Source: Cricetomys ansorgei
Lineage: Eukaryota; Chordata; Mammalia; Rodentia; Nesomyidae
Assembly: GCA_026225945.1 (NCBI GenBank)
Contig: JAMJFZ010003624.1
Span: forward strand, 8,767,501-8,831,500
Length of the DNA stretch: 64,000 nt
Reading direction: 5' to 3'
Positions 23,701-33,977 of this stretch are shown here, piece by piece. Position 1 is the stretch's first letter. Every line of letters begins with the position of its first letter. The notes under the pieces were generated by a model. It saw nothing but the letters and a program-made list of their open reading frames with translations, made no database searches and had not been told where the DNA came from. Both the position numbers and the translations under genes were made by a program.

Positions 23701-23922
23701 TAAGGCTGGAAAGATCCCTCATCAGACTGTCTGCTCCCCCAGGTAACCCCAGGCTGGATTCCCAGCATCTGGACCCACAAGGCGGCTCACAGGCCTCTTT
23801 CATTCCAGTTCCAGGGAACCCAGAACCCCTTTCTGGCCTTCACAGGCACCAGGCACACATGGTGGGGGGCACAAACATACATGCAGGCAAAACACCCATA
23901 TACTTGCATATTTTTAAAGTGC
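23701..23922 (+). mobile_element. B2-type SINE
   Basis: TAAGGCTGGAAAGATCCCTC head, CTGGATTCCCAGCATCTGGA, GGCGGCTCACAGGCCTCTTT body; the tail is ATATTTTTAAAG. Confidence 0.8.
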
Positions 23923-24702
23923 ATTAGTGGGCTCTTTGTCTGGCTTTTTATCTTTAGGGTTAGCTTTGTTTATATACATGTATCTGGTTGACCCCGCGCC
24001 ATTTACTTCATAGCAATAAACTTTATAGACTATTTTTGCCCACTGAATTATTTTGGCACCCCTGTCATAAAAAGTAAGTGACCATAAGTGGACAGGTCTG
24101 TTTCTAGATCCTCAGTTCTGTCCTGCTCATCTATATGGCTTTCCTCATGTCTGGACGCAGCAGAATTAGTCACTGTGGCTTTGGGATGAGCTCTGACGCG
24201 GGGAAGAATCCACCAGCACGTTCTTCTCTTTCAGGTCCGCACTGGTTGTTCTTGCTCCTTCTGTTCCCTGTGCATTTTAGGGTTTGTGAAAAGGCTCCTG
24301 GTGTTTTTATGGGAGTTACTTTGGAGCTGGAGGTCAAATCGAGGAGTACTTCCACCTTCACAACATAGGATCTTCAATCTACGGACGTGAGATGCTCTGT
24401 TTTGGCTGTGGCTGAGGTGTTTCTGTGGCGTTTCCTAGTTTTTGCATACGTGTGCTGCATTCTTAAATCATCCCTAAATACGCACTGCTTTTCCACTGAG
24501 GCGGATTTGTGATTGGAATCCATCGTGAACTGAACTCTTCTTAATTGCATCTGCACATTGTATGTGCACAGAAATGCAGTCGATGGCATGCATCGCCTTA
24601 TAATCTCCAGCCTTTCCACATCTGGTTTATTTCTTCGTTGCGTGCAACATGAGAGGGTGTGTAATGCACCGGGACTTAGAGAACTTGCTCTTCTCTCCAC
24701 AG
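23923..24702 (+). other. IQGAP2 intron segment
   Basis: No element recognised. Antisense frames up to 139 codons cross the next exon here but show no family likeness. Confidence 0.55.
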
Positions 24703-24866
24703 GGATGGTAGCTCTGGGGTACATCAATGAAGCCATCGATGAAGGGAACCCTCTGAAGACTTTAGATACCTTGTTGCTACCCACTGCCAACATCAGAGAC
24801 GTGAACCCAGGCCACGCCCAGCACTACCAGGATGTATTGTTCCATAAAAAATCACAGAAAATCAGG
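24703..24866 (+). CDS. IQGAP2: IQGAP2 coding exon (fourth helical repeat)
   Basis: A 164-nt exon of two bases plus 54 codons. Motifs: VALGYINEAIDEGNPLKTLD, LLLPTANIRDVNPGHAQHY and QDVLFHKKSQKIR (about residues 453-507). The acceptor is TTCTCTCCACAG and the donor AGG|GTAGGT at 24867. The next IQGAP2 exon lies 22 kb away, beyond the nested F2RL2 gene and an endogenous retrovirus. Confidence 0.96.
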
Positions 24867-25745
24867 GTAGGTTTTCAACGTGTTTGTTTAAGTTTGTGGG
24901 AGGGAAGACTTTGGATCCATTTTCCATGAGTCTCATGAGCTTCTTATCCCAGTGAATGAGAATGAAAACAAGGCCAAACATTAAAGAAAAATCCAGATCA
25001 GAGCCGGGTTGCTCCTTCTATCCCTTCACTGAAAACTCAGTTGTAGGTGAATTCTCATCCAGAGTGCAGTTCCTTGGGCATTTCCTGTGTGTATCTTGTG
25101 CACCCGTGCAATGCAGTGCACAGCATCTGGTAAATGGGTGAGGGGTTCCAGAGGCACAAGATGCTATTAGAAAGTTCTCTGTCCTTATGGTTTAGATGGT
25201 CAGGAGCTTATTGATGCGGTCACTGTTTCACAGGGAGTTGTGGGAGAGCAGGAAAGAGTCGAGTTGAGATAGAATACTCAAGAATCTTAAGAGAAGTTGC
25301 CATGGAGACAGAACAAGAACAGTGCTGAAGGAGAAAAAAAGAGGCGGTTAGGCAGGTGATTGGGGTTCGGTCTGCGTGGTATGGGCAGTGCTCAGTGGGT
25401 ATCCTATTGCTCTGTTCTGGGCATGGGAGGCAACTCACCTGGAGTCCTCTTGAAAAGCAGTGATGTTATGTGCATCTGGACCTACACTGAAGGGGGGTCC
25501 CAGGAAGACTCAGTGCTCTTAGGAAGATGCTGGGTGTTGAGCTTTGCAGGACCTGCCACTCAGGAGTGATGCTGCCTTGTACACTGGCCACGGCTGTCAT
25601 CGGTATTCTCCGGTCTAACACAGCTGGAAGGAATGGGTGGCTCCCCTGTGTACACCTTCAGGACCTGGGACCTGCCTCCCCTGACACAAGGAAAGCACTC
25701 AGAGCACACGCAGACTGAGCAGCTCCTGTTCGCAGGCGTGACAGT
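24867..25745 (+). other. start of the 22-kb IQGAP2 intron
   Basis: No gene or repeat recognised in this first part. Confidence 0.55.
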
Positions 25746-25878
25746 GGTAGTTAAGCACCTCTCACTTAATTCTCATAACAGCCCTTGAGTCATTTCACCA
25801 TCGTCACCAGTTTTGAGATAATGAGCTGGGAGTTAAGTAACCGTGTCCATGGCGGACAGCAAAATAGCAGCATTGAGA
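25746..25878 (-). mobile_element. MIR SINE (ancient)
   Basis: ACTTAATTCTCATAACAGCC and GAGCTGGGAGTTAAGTAACC match the reversed MIR core pattern (regular-gap TCATAACAGCCC ... GTTAAGTAAC). Confidence 0.6.
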
Positions 25879-25892
25879 GAGAGTGAGCTGCT

Positions 25893-26420
25893 GGCTTTGG
25901 AGACAGGCAGGCACCATTCAGATCCTGGCTACCTGGCCTCAGTCAAACTGCCTCATCTCCGTATGTCCATTTTCACGTGCATAAAATTAGGATAATACCT
26001 GCCCTGTAGTATGTTAATGAGACTTAAATAAGAATGTGAAACATAGAGATGTGTTCTCATATCTGAATATATTTATGGCATTACAAATATATGCACATGT
26101 GATTTTTTTAAATGTATTTTTAATTATGTGTATCTGTGTGTGGATATGTGTACGTGAGGGCAGGTGTTGCAGGTAGTTGTGAGCTGCCTGGTGTGGGTGC
26201 TAGGAACCCAACTCCGGTCCTCTAGAAAGGGCAGCCGGGGCTTTTAACTGCTGAACCGTCTCTCTAGCCCCTGTGTGTATTATCTTTGTGTGTATGCGTG
26301 TAGCTATAGCATTTAGCATGGCTCCAAATACCAAAACAACAGCAGTCCTTTGTCTAGTATTAGTGAAGCCTCCTGTGGCTGTTAACCTAGCCTCTTCTGA
26401 AAGGTGATCCATTCTGGGAC
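25893..26420 (+). mobile_element. MIR-containing segment, copy A (B2 inserted)
   Basis: GGCTTTGGAGACAGGCAGGC, ATTCAGATCCTGGCTACCTG, ATAAAATTAGGATAATACCT and GAGACTTAAATAAGAATGTG follow the MIR consensus on the + strand. The same order of words, including ATGGCATTA, CTATAG-ATTTAGCATG and GAAGCC-CCTGTG, recurs at 33015-33570. A B2 interrupts this copy. Confidence 0.6.
26112..26274 (-). mobile_element. B2 SINE
   Basis: The minus strand starts GGGGCTAGAGAGACGGTTCA; the TG-rich end is near 26125. Confidence 0.88.
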
Positions 26421-26495
26421 CGTGACTATGTCCACCTGACTGGGAAACATACGTGATGGTGTGTCAAGACAGGTGAGGAGAGATGTTTCTCACAG

Positions 26496-26889
26496 TATAG
26501 CAGGACATTTTGAATAAGCTTTTGTCCTATGCAGCCTTCCTTATGATTGGATGCCACTTGGACTTCTTGGAACTTTGCTTAGAACATAAAAGAGAGCAGG
26601 CGGGCAGTTGGCACTTGGCAGTTGGCCGGTTGGTTCGATAGGCGATAGTCCTGTTTTTTTAGCAGCTCCTGATCCTCAAGCTTCAGATAGTTAAGGACAG
26701 CCAAAAAGGGGCAGTGACTTCTCCCTTTCTCCCTTTCTCTCTTTCGAGGCCACTTGATGAGCAATGAAAATTTATTTCTCTTTTCTTTCTCTTTTATAGT
26801 TAGAGGGTAAAAGGGCACAGGAGGGATCTGTTACAAGTTGAGAATCTGTTACAGTAGCAATCAGTTTCAGGAGTCAAGAGTCCCGTGGA
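26496..26889 (+). repeat. 5' LTR (3' end deleted)
   Basis: Aligns with the 3' LTR from TATAGCAGGACATTTTGAAT through AGAGTCCCGTGGA. The first bases are TA rather than the usual TG. A TATA-like CATAAAAG lies near 26585-26592. The expected end and tRNA primer site are absent because coding sequence follows at once. Confidence 0.85.
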
Positions 26890-27045
26890 GATTTCAAAGG
26901 AGAAATTAAAATCATGGCCTATGTAACAAGAAACCTGCAGTTTAATGCAGGGGTTAGGATTGTGAAGCTGTTATCGTTTGCCTATATCAAAAGAAAAGTT
27001 GCCCCTGTAGAAAGAGCAGGTGGGTTTGGAAGCATTAGGAAATGA
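26890..27045 (+). pseudogene. retroviral dUTPase fragment
   Basis: The frame from 26890 resembles the C-terminal half of a betaretroviral dUTPase: DFKGEIKIMAY, then a glycine-rich GGFGS end. It lacks its N-terminal half, being fused to the LTR, and meets a stop (TGA) just before the protease. Confidence 0.7.
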
Positions 27046-27400
27046 GTGTTCTGGCAGGCTGTCATTAATGATAAAAGGCCAAAATTAAAAATTCAAATAA
27101 ATGGCATTGAAATAGAAGGGTTGGTGGACACAGGTGTGAATGTAACAGTAATTTCCCAAGAGTCATGGACTTCAAATTGGCCCCTTCAGGAAGTATCCAC
27201 ACAGTTTATAGGGATTGGAAAATTATCCCACATAAAATAAAGTGTAAATTGGGTTAAATTTTTGAGACCTGAGAGCCAAAAAGGAAAGCCTTCTGTGGTG
27301 GCTGACATAGCTATAATTTTATGGGGAAGAGATTTATTACAACAATGGGGAACTCAGATTAATATCCCTTCCATCCCAGAGATAGTAAAATTAAAATAAG
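27046..27400 (+). pseudogene. retroviral protease remnant
   Basis: The active-site triad motif DTG is at 27127-27135 within GLVDTGVNVTVIS. Downstream, ILWGRDLLQQWG is the conserved LWGRDLL helix of aspartic proteases from this class. Stops at 27238-27240 and later break the frame. Confidence 0.8.
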
Positions 27401-27479
27401 GTCTCAAAGGGAAGATGCTTTTAATAAGGGACATGCACAGGCTGTGCAGGTTGTCCAAAAGCCAGGCACAACAGGGATT

Positions 27480-28480
27480 GAGTTTCCAAATTTATAAAGG
27501 GGCCCTCTGCCGAAACTATACCAACTGCCCTACCCTTAAAATGGTTAACTGACAAGCCTGTATGGATGGAGCAGTGGCCCTTAACAAAAGAAAACATACA
27601 GGCGCTTGAACAGCTGACAGAGGAACAATTAAAAGCTCAGCATATAGAAGAGTCTACCAGCCCATGGAACTCACCTGTATTCATTATAAAGAAAAAGAAA
27701 ATCTGGAAATTGGAAAATGTTAACTGACTGGAGGGCCGTGAACAAGGTGATTCAGCCCATGTGTCTGCTGGAATTCCTTTGACTTCGTTATTACCTAAGG
27801 CATGGCATCTGATAGTGATTGATTTAAAAGACTGATTTTTTACAATCCCCTTGCAAGAGCAGGACAAGGAAAAGTTTGCTTTTATAGTATCCAGCTATAA
27901 CAATGCTCAACCTGTCAAAAGGTATCAATAGAAAGTCCTTCCCCAGTGAATGTTAAATAGTCTCATTTTATGTCAATATTTTGTACAACAACCATTAGAT
28001 GTAATTTGAAAACAACTTCCCCAATCTATTATTTATCATTATATGGATGCCATTTTGTTGGCTGATTCTGATGCAGATATTTTAGAAAAAAAATGTTTGA
28101 AGAAAAAAAAAAAAGTCTTACCTGGTGGGGGTTACGAATTGCTCCTGAGAAAATAAAGAGAGACGATTCTATGAATTATCTAGGTTACAAAATAAGCTAA
28201 CACAATATTCAGCCACAAAAGGTACGGGTCAGAAGAAAATCAGTTGTGAACTCGGAATGATTTCCAAAAGTTATTGGGAAGTATCGCTCGGGTAAGACCC
28301 ACAACTGGATTAACTATACAAGAGCTAAGCAATTTGTTTCAAACCCAACCTAGACAGTCCAAAACACTTAACTGCTGCAGCAAAGAAAGAGTCAACTTTA
28401 GTAATAAAGAGACTACAAGATGCATCTGTGGATCGCATAGATCCTCACCTGGATTGTATTTTGGTCATCCTTCATTTAAA
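27480..28480 (+). pseudogene. retroviral reverse transcriptase remnant
   Basis: The start region has [19 protein letters not shown] and [15 protein letters not shown], typical RT opening motifs. The catalytic box reads YMDA (28040-28051) where YMDD is the functional form, so one metal-binding Asp is lost. Several in-frame stops and indels follow. Confidence 0.85.
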
Positions 28481-29200
28481 GCTTTTCCCTACTGAGATTC
28501 TTATGCAGAGAGGGGATAATAGCTTAGAATGGAAATGTATGGCCCATAAACGGAGTAAAAAATTAAAGACCTATATAGAAAAGGTTGGTGATTTGATTAT
28601 AAAGGGATGAATAAGAGTTCATCAGCTGTCAGGCAAAGATCCAGCAGAAATAATGGTGCCTTGCACTAATGCTAAGATTATGTCACTATGGGTAATCAGA
28701 GAAAATTGGCAGAGAGCGTGTAGCAATTATTTGGGAGAAATTACTAACAAATATTCTAAAAGTAAACAAATTCAGTTTCTCAAAAGGACTGAATGGATAC
28801 TTTCTCATAGTGAAAGAAAAACCTAGCTCTTTTATACTGACGCAAATAAATGAGGAATGGCAGGCTACAAGTCAGAAAAAATCAGTAAAGTTAATCAAAG
28901 CCGATATACTTCAGCTCAAAAATCAGAGCTATATGCTGTTCTTACGGTATTATGAGACTTTCCTGTATCTCTTACCATCATCACTGATTCTCTGTATATA
29001 GAAAGGGTTGTTTTGCATACAGAAACTGCTGAATTTATTCCTGATAATTCAGAATTAACATCATTATTTATGCAACTGCAACAGGCAATTCAAGACAGAA
29101 ACTGTCCATTACAGATTACTCATATTAGATCTCATACAGGGTCGCCAGGCCCTTTGGCGCAAGGGAATGATGAGATCGATCAGTTATTAACAGGAAATAT
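28481..29200 (+). pseudogene. retroviral connection / RNase H remnant
   Basis: Frames change repeatedly. ITHIRSHTGSPGPLAQGND near 29110-29170 is the conserved C-terminal RNase H His-containing stretch. Confidence 0.7.
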
Positions 29201-29900
29201 GTTAGAAGCCTCAAATTTTCATGAAAAGCACCACATCAACAGCAAAAGTTTAAAAAGGAGCTTCTCCGTTACTTGGCAACAAGCCAACGAGATAATACAG
29301 AATTGTCCGACGTGTTCCTTGTATAATCAAGCCCCGTTGCTGCTGGAAGTAACCCTAAGGGTACTAAAAGAGGGGAAATATGACAGATGGATGTTTTCCA
29401 TGTTGCAGAATTTGAGAAATTAAAGTTTATATATCATACTATCAATACTTATTCAGGATTTCAATGGGCTTCTGCCTTGAGCTCTGAAAGGGCTGACTCT
29501 GTCATTATGCATTTACTGGAAGTAATAACTATTATGAGAATACCTTTACAAATCAAGACTGACAGTGCCCCTGCATATATCTCCAATAAAATGAAAAAAA
29601 TTTTGCATACTATGGCCTAAAACAGATTGTTGGTATATCACACAATGCTACAGGACAAGTAGTTATTGAAAGATCTAATCAGACATTAAAGGAAATGCTT
29701 GAAAGATAAATGGGAATAACAAAGACCCCCCAGAGATAGGCTACATAGTGCTCTACTAACTTTAAATTTTCTGAATGTTAATGAGCTAGGCTGAGAGACA
29801 GTGGGCAATAGAAAGAATTGCAGAACCAAATCAACCCATAAATTATAAAGATGTATTAACATCAGAATGGAAATTAAGACAACTGTTGCCCTGGGGCAAG
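29201..29900 (+). pseudogene. retroviral integrase remnant
   Basis: The N-terminal zinc-binding pattern is visible (HEKHHIN ... NCPTC). A core-domain piece follows with GFQWASALSSE and KTDSAPAY, the latter carrying a catalytic Asp. Stops at about 29422 and 29620 separate the pieces. Confidence 0.8.
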
Positions 29901-31254
29901 GGTAGGCCTAGATTTCCAGTGGAAATGAATACTTGTGGGTACCATCAAAACTGATAAAGGGTAGATCTGAGCCAGGAAGACCTTCTGAACACCCTGACTG
30001 CTGATCTGAAAGCGTGACTATGGAAAGAAGAGTTCTTTTAAAAAGAGCCTTCTAATGATTGTATTAAAATACAAAAAAGCTAAAAGCAGCAAAGAATCAG
30101 CCCTGGGTCATGGAGTAAAGTTTCTGAATTTTAAATTTCCACCTGACTCCAACACCAGTGACAGGGAAGAGTCTGAGAAAGAAGAACACTATGAAACCTT
30201 GATGAAAAATATCCCCTCGTGAATCTCACTTCGGCTGATGTGGAACAGTTGGCTGGAAGTCATCATAGTGTTCCAGGAAAGATAATGAGAGTGATGGCTG
30301 ACAAAATGCCAATCGCTGCAAATCTGACACAACCCCCAGGAATCCCAAGACTTCCCGTGACCTGTACAATGGCTGACAGTGCATTAGTCCTGAGGAGATT
30401 GCAGCCTCCCTTTTAGAGGGAGGCCTTACAGCAAATAGAAGCCAGAGGGAAACACCGTAAAGCCAAGTTCCAGGCATTCAAGGAAAAAAAGTCATGCAAA
30501 AAAAGTCAGTGGACAAAACATTGAAAGAGATTGTTACCTTTCATACATCAGTGAACATCAGAGTTCGTTGAAACATGAAGGTCCCTATATCATTTTTATA
30601 GAAAATGGATACACATGTGTGTTGTAATATGCCTATAGGCTAGCTCACCACCAGGTCAAGATGGAGGCATTTTCATAGATGGAAGCCCTGCCAGTCTCAG
30701 CAGAGGGAACCACTGTCGTGGCCAGTGCCATACTCCATCAACAGTGGAACCCCAGAACATGTGCTCAGGTGTTTTATTGATTCAAAACTCCTTAGGTGTT
30801 CTACTGATAGCACATGCAGGTCATTACCAATTAAACAACCCTCACAGAAACCCAACACCTGTAGATAATACAAAATGCCCTGGATCTAGGATAGCCCCTA
30901 ACCCAACAGTGCATAACTAAAAATAAACACAACTAAAAATAAACTTCCCCAACACATGTGCTAATGGCTCATCAAGTAAACTGACTTCATGCCAACCTGC
31001 AAAGAAAATGAACAGCCCAAACCACATTCAGCCTCCAAAGAAACAGTAAACTTTTGAGAGCCAGAACCATAAAGTAGTGCCTTCTACTAGTTTTGACAAG
31101 GGAAATAAAAATTCTCTCTCATGCTTTCTGTTGGCAATGTATCGTGTATGAATGCTAGGGATAAAATCTTGAAGAAAAGAAAGGAGAAGAGATGGACTGG
31201 CAGAAGGCCTCAAAGAACAAGTAATATCATACAAGTTATGTAATCGGGGAGAAA
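29901..31254 (+). other. 3' internal part of the retrovirus, unrecognised
   Basis: No env surface or transmembrane motif could be found. The sequence is A-rich with many stops. A purine-rich GGGGAGAAA (31246-31254) directly precedes the 3' LTR and fits the polypurine tract. Confidence 0.5.
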
Positions 31255-31656
31255 TGTAGCAGGACATTTTGAATAATTCGTTCCTTATGATTGAATATCA
31301 CTTGTACTTCTGGGAACTTTGCTTAGAACATAAAAGAAAGCACGGGCAGCTGGCAGTTGGCGGGTTGGTTCGATAGGCGATAGTCCTGTTTTTTAGCAGC
31401 TCCTGATTCTCAAGCTTCAGACAGTTAAGGACAGCCAAAAAGGGCAGTGACTACTTCTTCCTTTGTCTCTTTCTCTCTCAGGGCCACCTGAAGAGCAGTG
31501 AAAACTTATTTCTGTCTTTCCTTTCTCTTTTATAATTAGAGGGTAAAAAGGCACAGTGGGAATCAGCTACAAGTTAGGATTCTGTTACAGTAGCAATCAG
31601 TTTCAGGAGTCAGTCAGAGTCCCTGGGAGTTCTTGGACTCTGTTTTCAGTTACAAG
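31255..31656 (+). repeat. 3' LTR
   Basis: Starts TGTAGCAGGACATTTTGAAT and repeats the 5' LTR with several substitutions and short indels (for example a ~19-bp gap after GAATAA). The right edge is placed by the possible CACAG duplication and is uncertain by about 30 bp. Confidence 0.8.
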
Positions 31657-31704
31657 CACAGCAAGAAGAACAGACCAAAAATGACCTTTAATTATTTTTC
31701 CTTG

Positions 31705-31782
31705 GCAATGCTGGGGATCAAACTTAAGATCTTGTACATAGTAAACAAGTGTTCTGACCACTGGGAATCATCCCCAGCCCAG
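31705..31782 (-). mobile_element. ID-type SINE
   Basis: GCTGGGGATCAAACTTAAGA ... ATCCCCAGCCC is a reversed ID element core. Confidence 0.7.
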
Positions 31783-32249
31783 CTGGGGTCATAAAAACAT
31801 GACCTAAATGTTTTTTAAAATGACACACTTTAGCATACATAAAAATGGGATACACATCCTTGGGCGGGTGAGATGTGAAGGAAAAGACACCTTCTGGAAA
31901 GTGGACTCCAAGGCTCAGGTGTATGGCAGATACGTTTTTGAACCTGTTTTTCCACTGATTGCATGTTTAAGGTTTCTGAAGAATGCATGTAATGTTTCCA
32001 CTGTTAAATGCAAACGGTGTTCACTTCACAGATTAGATAGGCTCACTGAGTGCAGGGATCTGTGGCCCAAGGCAGGGCCTTCTGTCAGTGCTCACATGGG
32101 GTTGCTTTCCTGCTATGCTTTTCCAAGGACCGCTTTTTCAGAAATCATGCTCAGCTAGTTTTTAACTGCTGGTGGATGCTGCCACATCTGGAAGCATAAG
32201 ACTGGGGCTCAGGGTGATAGAGCCAGTAAAGTGAAAGGTGGAGGCTCTG
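31783..32249 (+). other. IQGAP2 intron segment
   Basis: No gene recognised; a possible MIR trace lies near 32020-32090. Confidence 0.5.
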
Positions 32250-32598
32250 AAATACTGTTCCAGCATTGTGACAGAACACCATGACCAAGGCGACTTAGAA
32301 AAAATGTTTCCTTTGGGGCTCATGGTTCCAGAGGGTGAGTCCGTGTCCATCATGGCTGAGAGCATGGCAGCAGGCAGGCAGGCAGGCAGCAGGCAGGCAG
32401 GTAGCAGGCAGGCAGGCAGCAGGCAGGCAGCAGGCAGGCAGGCAGGCAGGCGGCAGGCAGGTAGCAGGCAGGCAGGCAGCAGGCAGGCAGGCAGGCAGGT
32501 AGCAAGCAGGCAGGCAGGTAGCAGGCAGGCAGCAGGCAGGCAGCAGGCAGGCAGGTAGCAGGCAGGCAGGCAGCAGGCAGGCAGCAGGCAGCAGGTAG

Positions 32599-32629
<31 letters not shown>

Positions 32630-32930
32630 CAGGCAGCAGGCAGCAGGCAAGCAGGCATGACACTGAAGCAATAGCTGAGAGCTTATATTGAGTCCACAAG
32701 TTGGAAGCAGAGACAGAGCAAGACTGGGCCTGGTGTGGGCTCTTGAAGCCTCCAAGCCCACCCCCAATGGCACACCTCTTCCAACAAGGCTGTACCTCCT
32801 AACCCTTCTAATCCTTCCCAAACAGTTCCACCAACTAAGGACCGAGCATTCATATATATGAGCCTGTGGGGGCCATTCTCATTCCAAGCACCACACATCA
32901 AACACAAGCTCCTGTCACCACGTGCAGAAG
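32250..32930. mobile_element. rodent interspersed repeat carrying a CAGG expansion
   Basis: CATTGTGACAGAACACCATG on the left and CCTTCCCAAACAGTTCCACC then TATATGAGCCTGTGGGGGCC on the right belong to one common rodent repeat. The middle has expanded into a CAGG tract. Family name not certain. Confidence 0.6.
32366..32658. repeat. (CAGG/CAGCAGG)n hypervariable tract
   Basis: About 290 bp of GGCAGGCAGGCAGCAGGCAG and GGTAGCAGGCAGG units. Frames on both strands stay open here (for example PACLPAC on the minus strand); none is a gene. Confidence 0.97.
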
Positions 32931-33129
32931 AAGAAAAGTGAGCCCTCTCCTGCTGTTGCTGTGGTGGTGACTGTGCCGACGGCACATGACTTTAACAGAG
33001 AAACTTGTTTGTTTTTGCTACAGATAGGCACCATTTAGATCCTGGCTATGCGGCCTCTGTGAAGCTACCACATCTCCACACATTTAGTTTCATGTGTGAA
33101 AATTAAAAAAAAAAAAAAAAAACCTGTTA

Positions 33130-33288
33130 TAGCTGGACAGAGCACATGCCCTCATTCTAGCATTCAGGGGGCAGAACAGGTGGATCTCTGTGAGTTCAAG
33201 ACCAACCTGGTTCGACATAGTGAGTTTCAAGATAGGCAGTGCTACACAGTGAGAACCCTATCTTGAAAAACATAAAATAAACGAAAAA
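33130..33288 (+). mobile_element. B1-family SINE
   Basis: GGTGGATCTCTGTGAGTTCA, AGACCAACCTGGTTCGACAT and GTGAGAACCCTATCTTGAAA: a diverged B1 with A-rich tail. Confidence 0.8.
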
Positions 33289-33417
33289 TAAAAAGAATAC
33301 CTGTTGTATAGGACTGTAATGAGGGTTAAGTGAGAATATATAATATATATTTTATGTTTTATATTTTATATTTATGTATTTTATATTCTAATATATTAAT
33401 GGCATTATGAATACATG

Positions 33418-33422
33418 TGTGC

Positions 33423-33464
<42 letters not shown>
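33418..33464. repeat. (GT)n microsatellite
   Basis: Nearly perfect GT run. Confidence 0.95.
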
Positions 33465-33765
33465 ATAACTATAGAATTTAGCATGAAGCCTAGCACCAAA
33501 AGGAAGTCCTGCTTAGGTAGTATCACGAAGCCACCTGTGTTTGCCTCACACATGGAGGGTATTCATGCCTGTGCCCGGAGGTCCTTATGAGGTACAGATG
33601 TCCTCTGCCCACATATCTGGGTTCCTCTCTGAGATGAGCCCAACTGTGCAAAGCCAAAGCCTTTTCTGGCAGGTTGTGTGGGTCTTCTCCAGAACATTCT
33701 ACCGTCAGGCTCTAGATCTAGGCTGAACCCACAGGATCTGTCTAACAATACAAAGGCTTCTTTTG

Positions 33766-33918
33766 TTGGAGAGATGGCTCAGCAGTTAAGAGCGCTAGCA
33801 TCTCTCCCAGAGGACTTGGGTTCAATTCCCAGCACCCACATGACTGCTCACAACCGTCTGTAACTCCAGTTGCAGAAGATCTGACACCTTCACCCATAAA
33901 ATAAAAATAAATCATTAA
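33766..33918 (+). mobile_element. B2 SINE
   Basis: TTGGAGAGATGGCTCAGCAG head, GGGTTCAATTCCCAGCACCC box B, truncated tail CACCCATAAAATAAAAATAA. Confidence 0.93.
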
Positions 33919-33977
33919 AAAAAGAAGAAAAGAGGAAAAGGAGGAGGAGGAGGAAGAGGAGAAGGAGGAGGAGGAGG
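33919..33977. repeat. GGA-rich purine tract
   Basis: AAGAGGAAAAGGAGGAGGAG-type purine run on the + strand. Confidence 0.9.

Larger units (their letters stand above)
26496..31656 (+). mobile_element. defective class II (betaretrovirus-like) endogenous retrovirus
   Basis: Two similar LTRs flank broken dUTPase, protease, reverse transcriptase, RNase H and integrase remnants, all in the same orientation as IQGAP2. A dUTPase next to the protease and the pro/pol order are features of betaretrovirus-like (ERVK) elements. Gag and the primer-binding site are missing, and no env is recognised. Short CACAG words sit at both outer edges (26491-26495 and 31657-31661) and may be the target-site duplication. 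Many stops, frameshifts and LTR differences show it is old and inactive. Confidence 0.85.
33015..33570 (+). mobile_element. MIR-containing segment, copy B (B1 inserted)
   Basis: ATAGGCACCATTTAGATCCT, GGCTATGCGGCCTCTGTGAA, TAATGAGGGTTAAGTGAGAA and CTATAGAATTTAGCATGAAG parallel copy A at 25893-26420. A B1 flanked by ACCTGTTAT/ACCTGTTGT interrupts it, and a (GT)n run lies where copy A has its B2/TG region. Confidence 0.6.

Noticed and set aside
32162..32821. 219-codon minus-strand frame rich in LPAC repeats
   Set aside because: Translation of the CAGG tract and its parent repeat.
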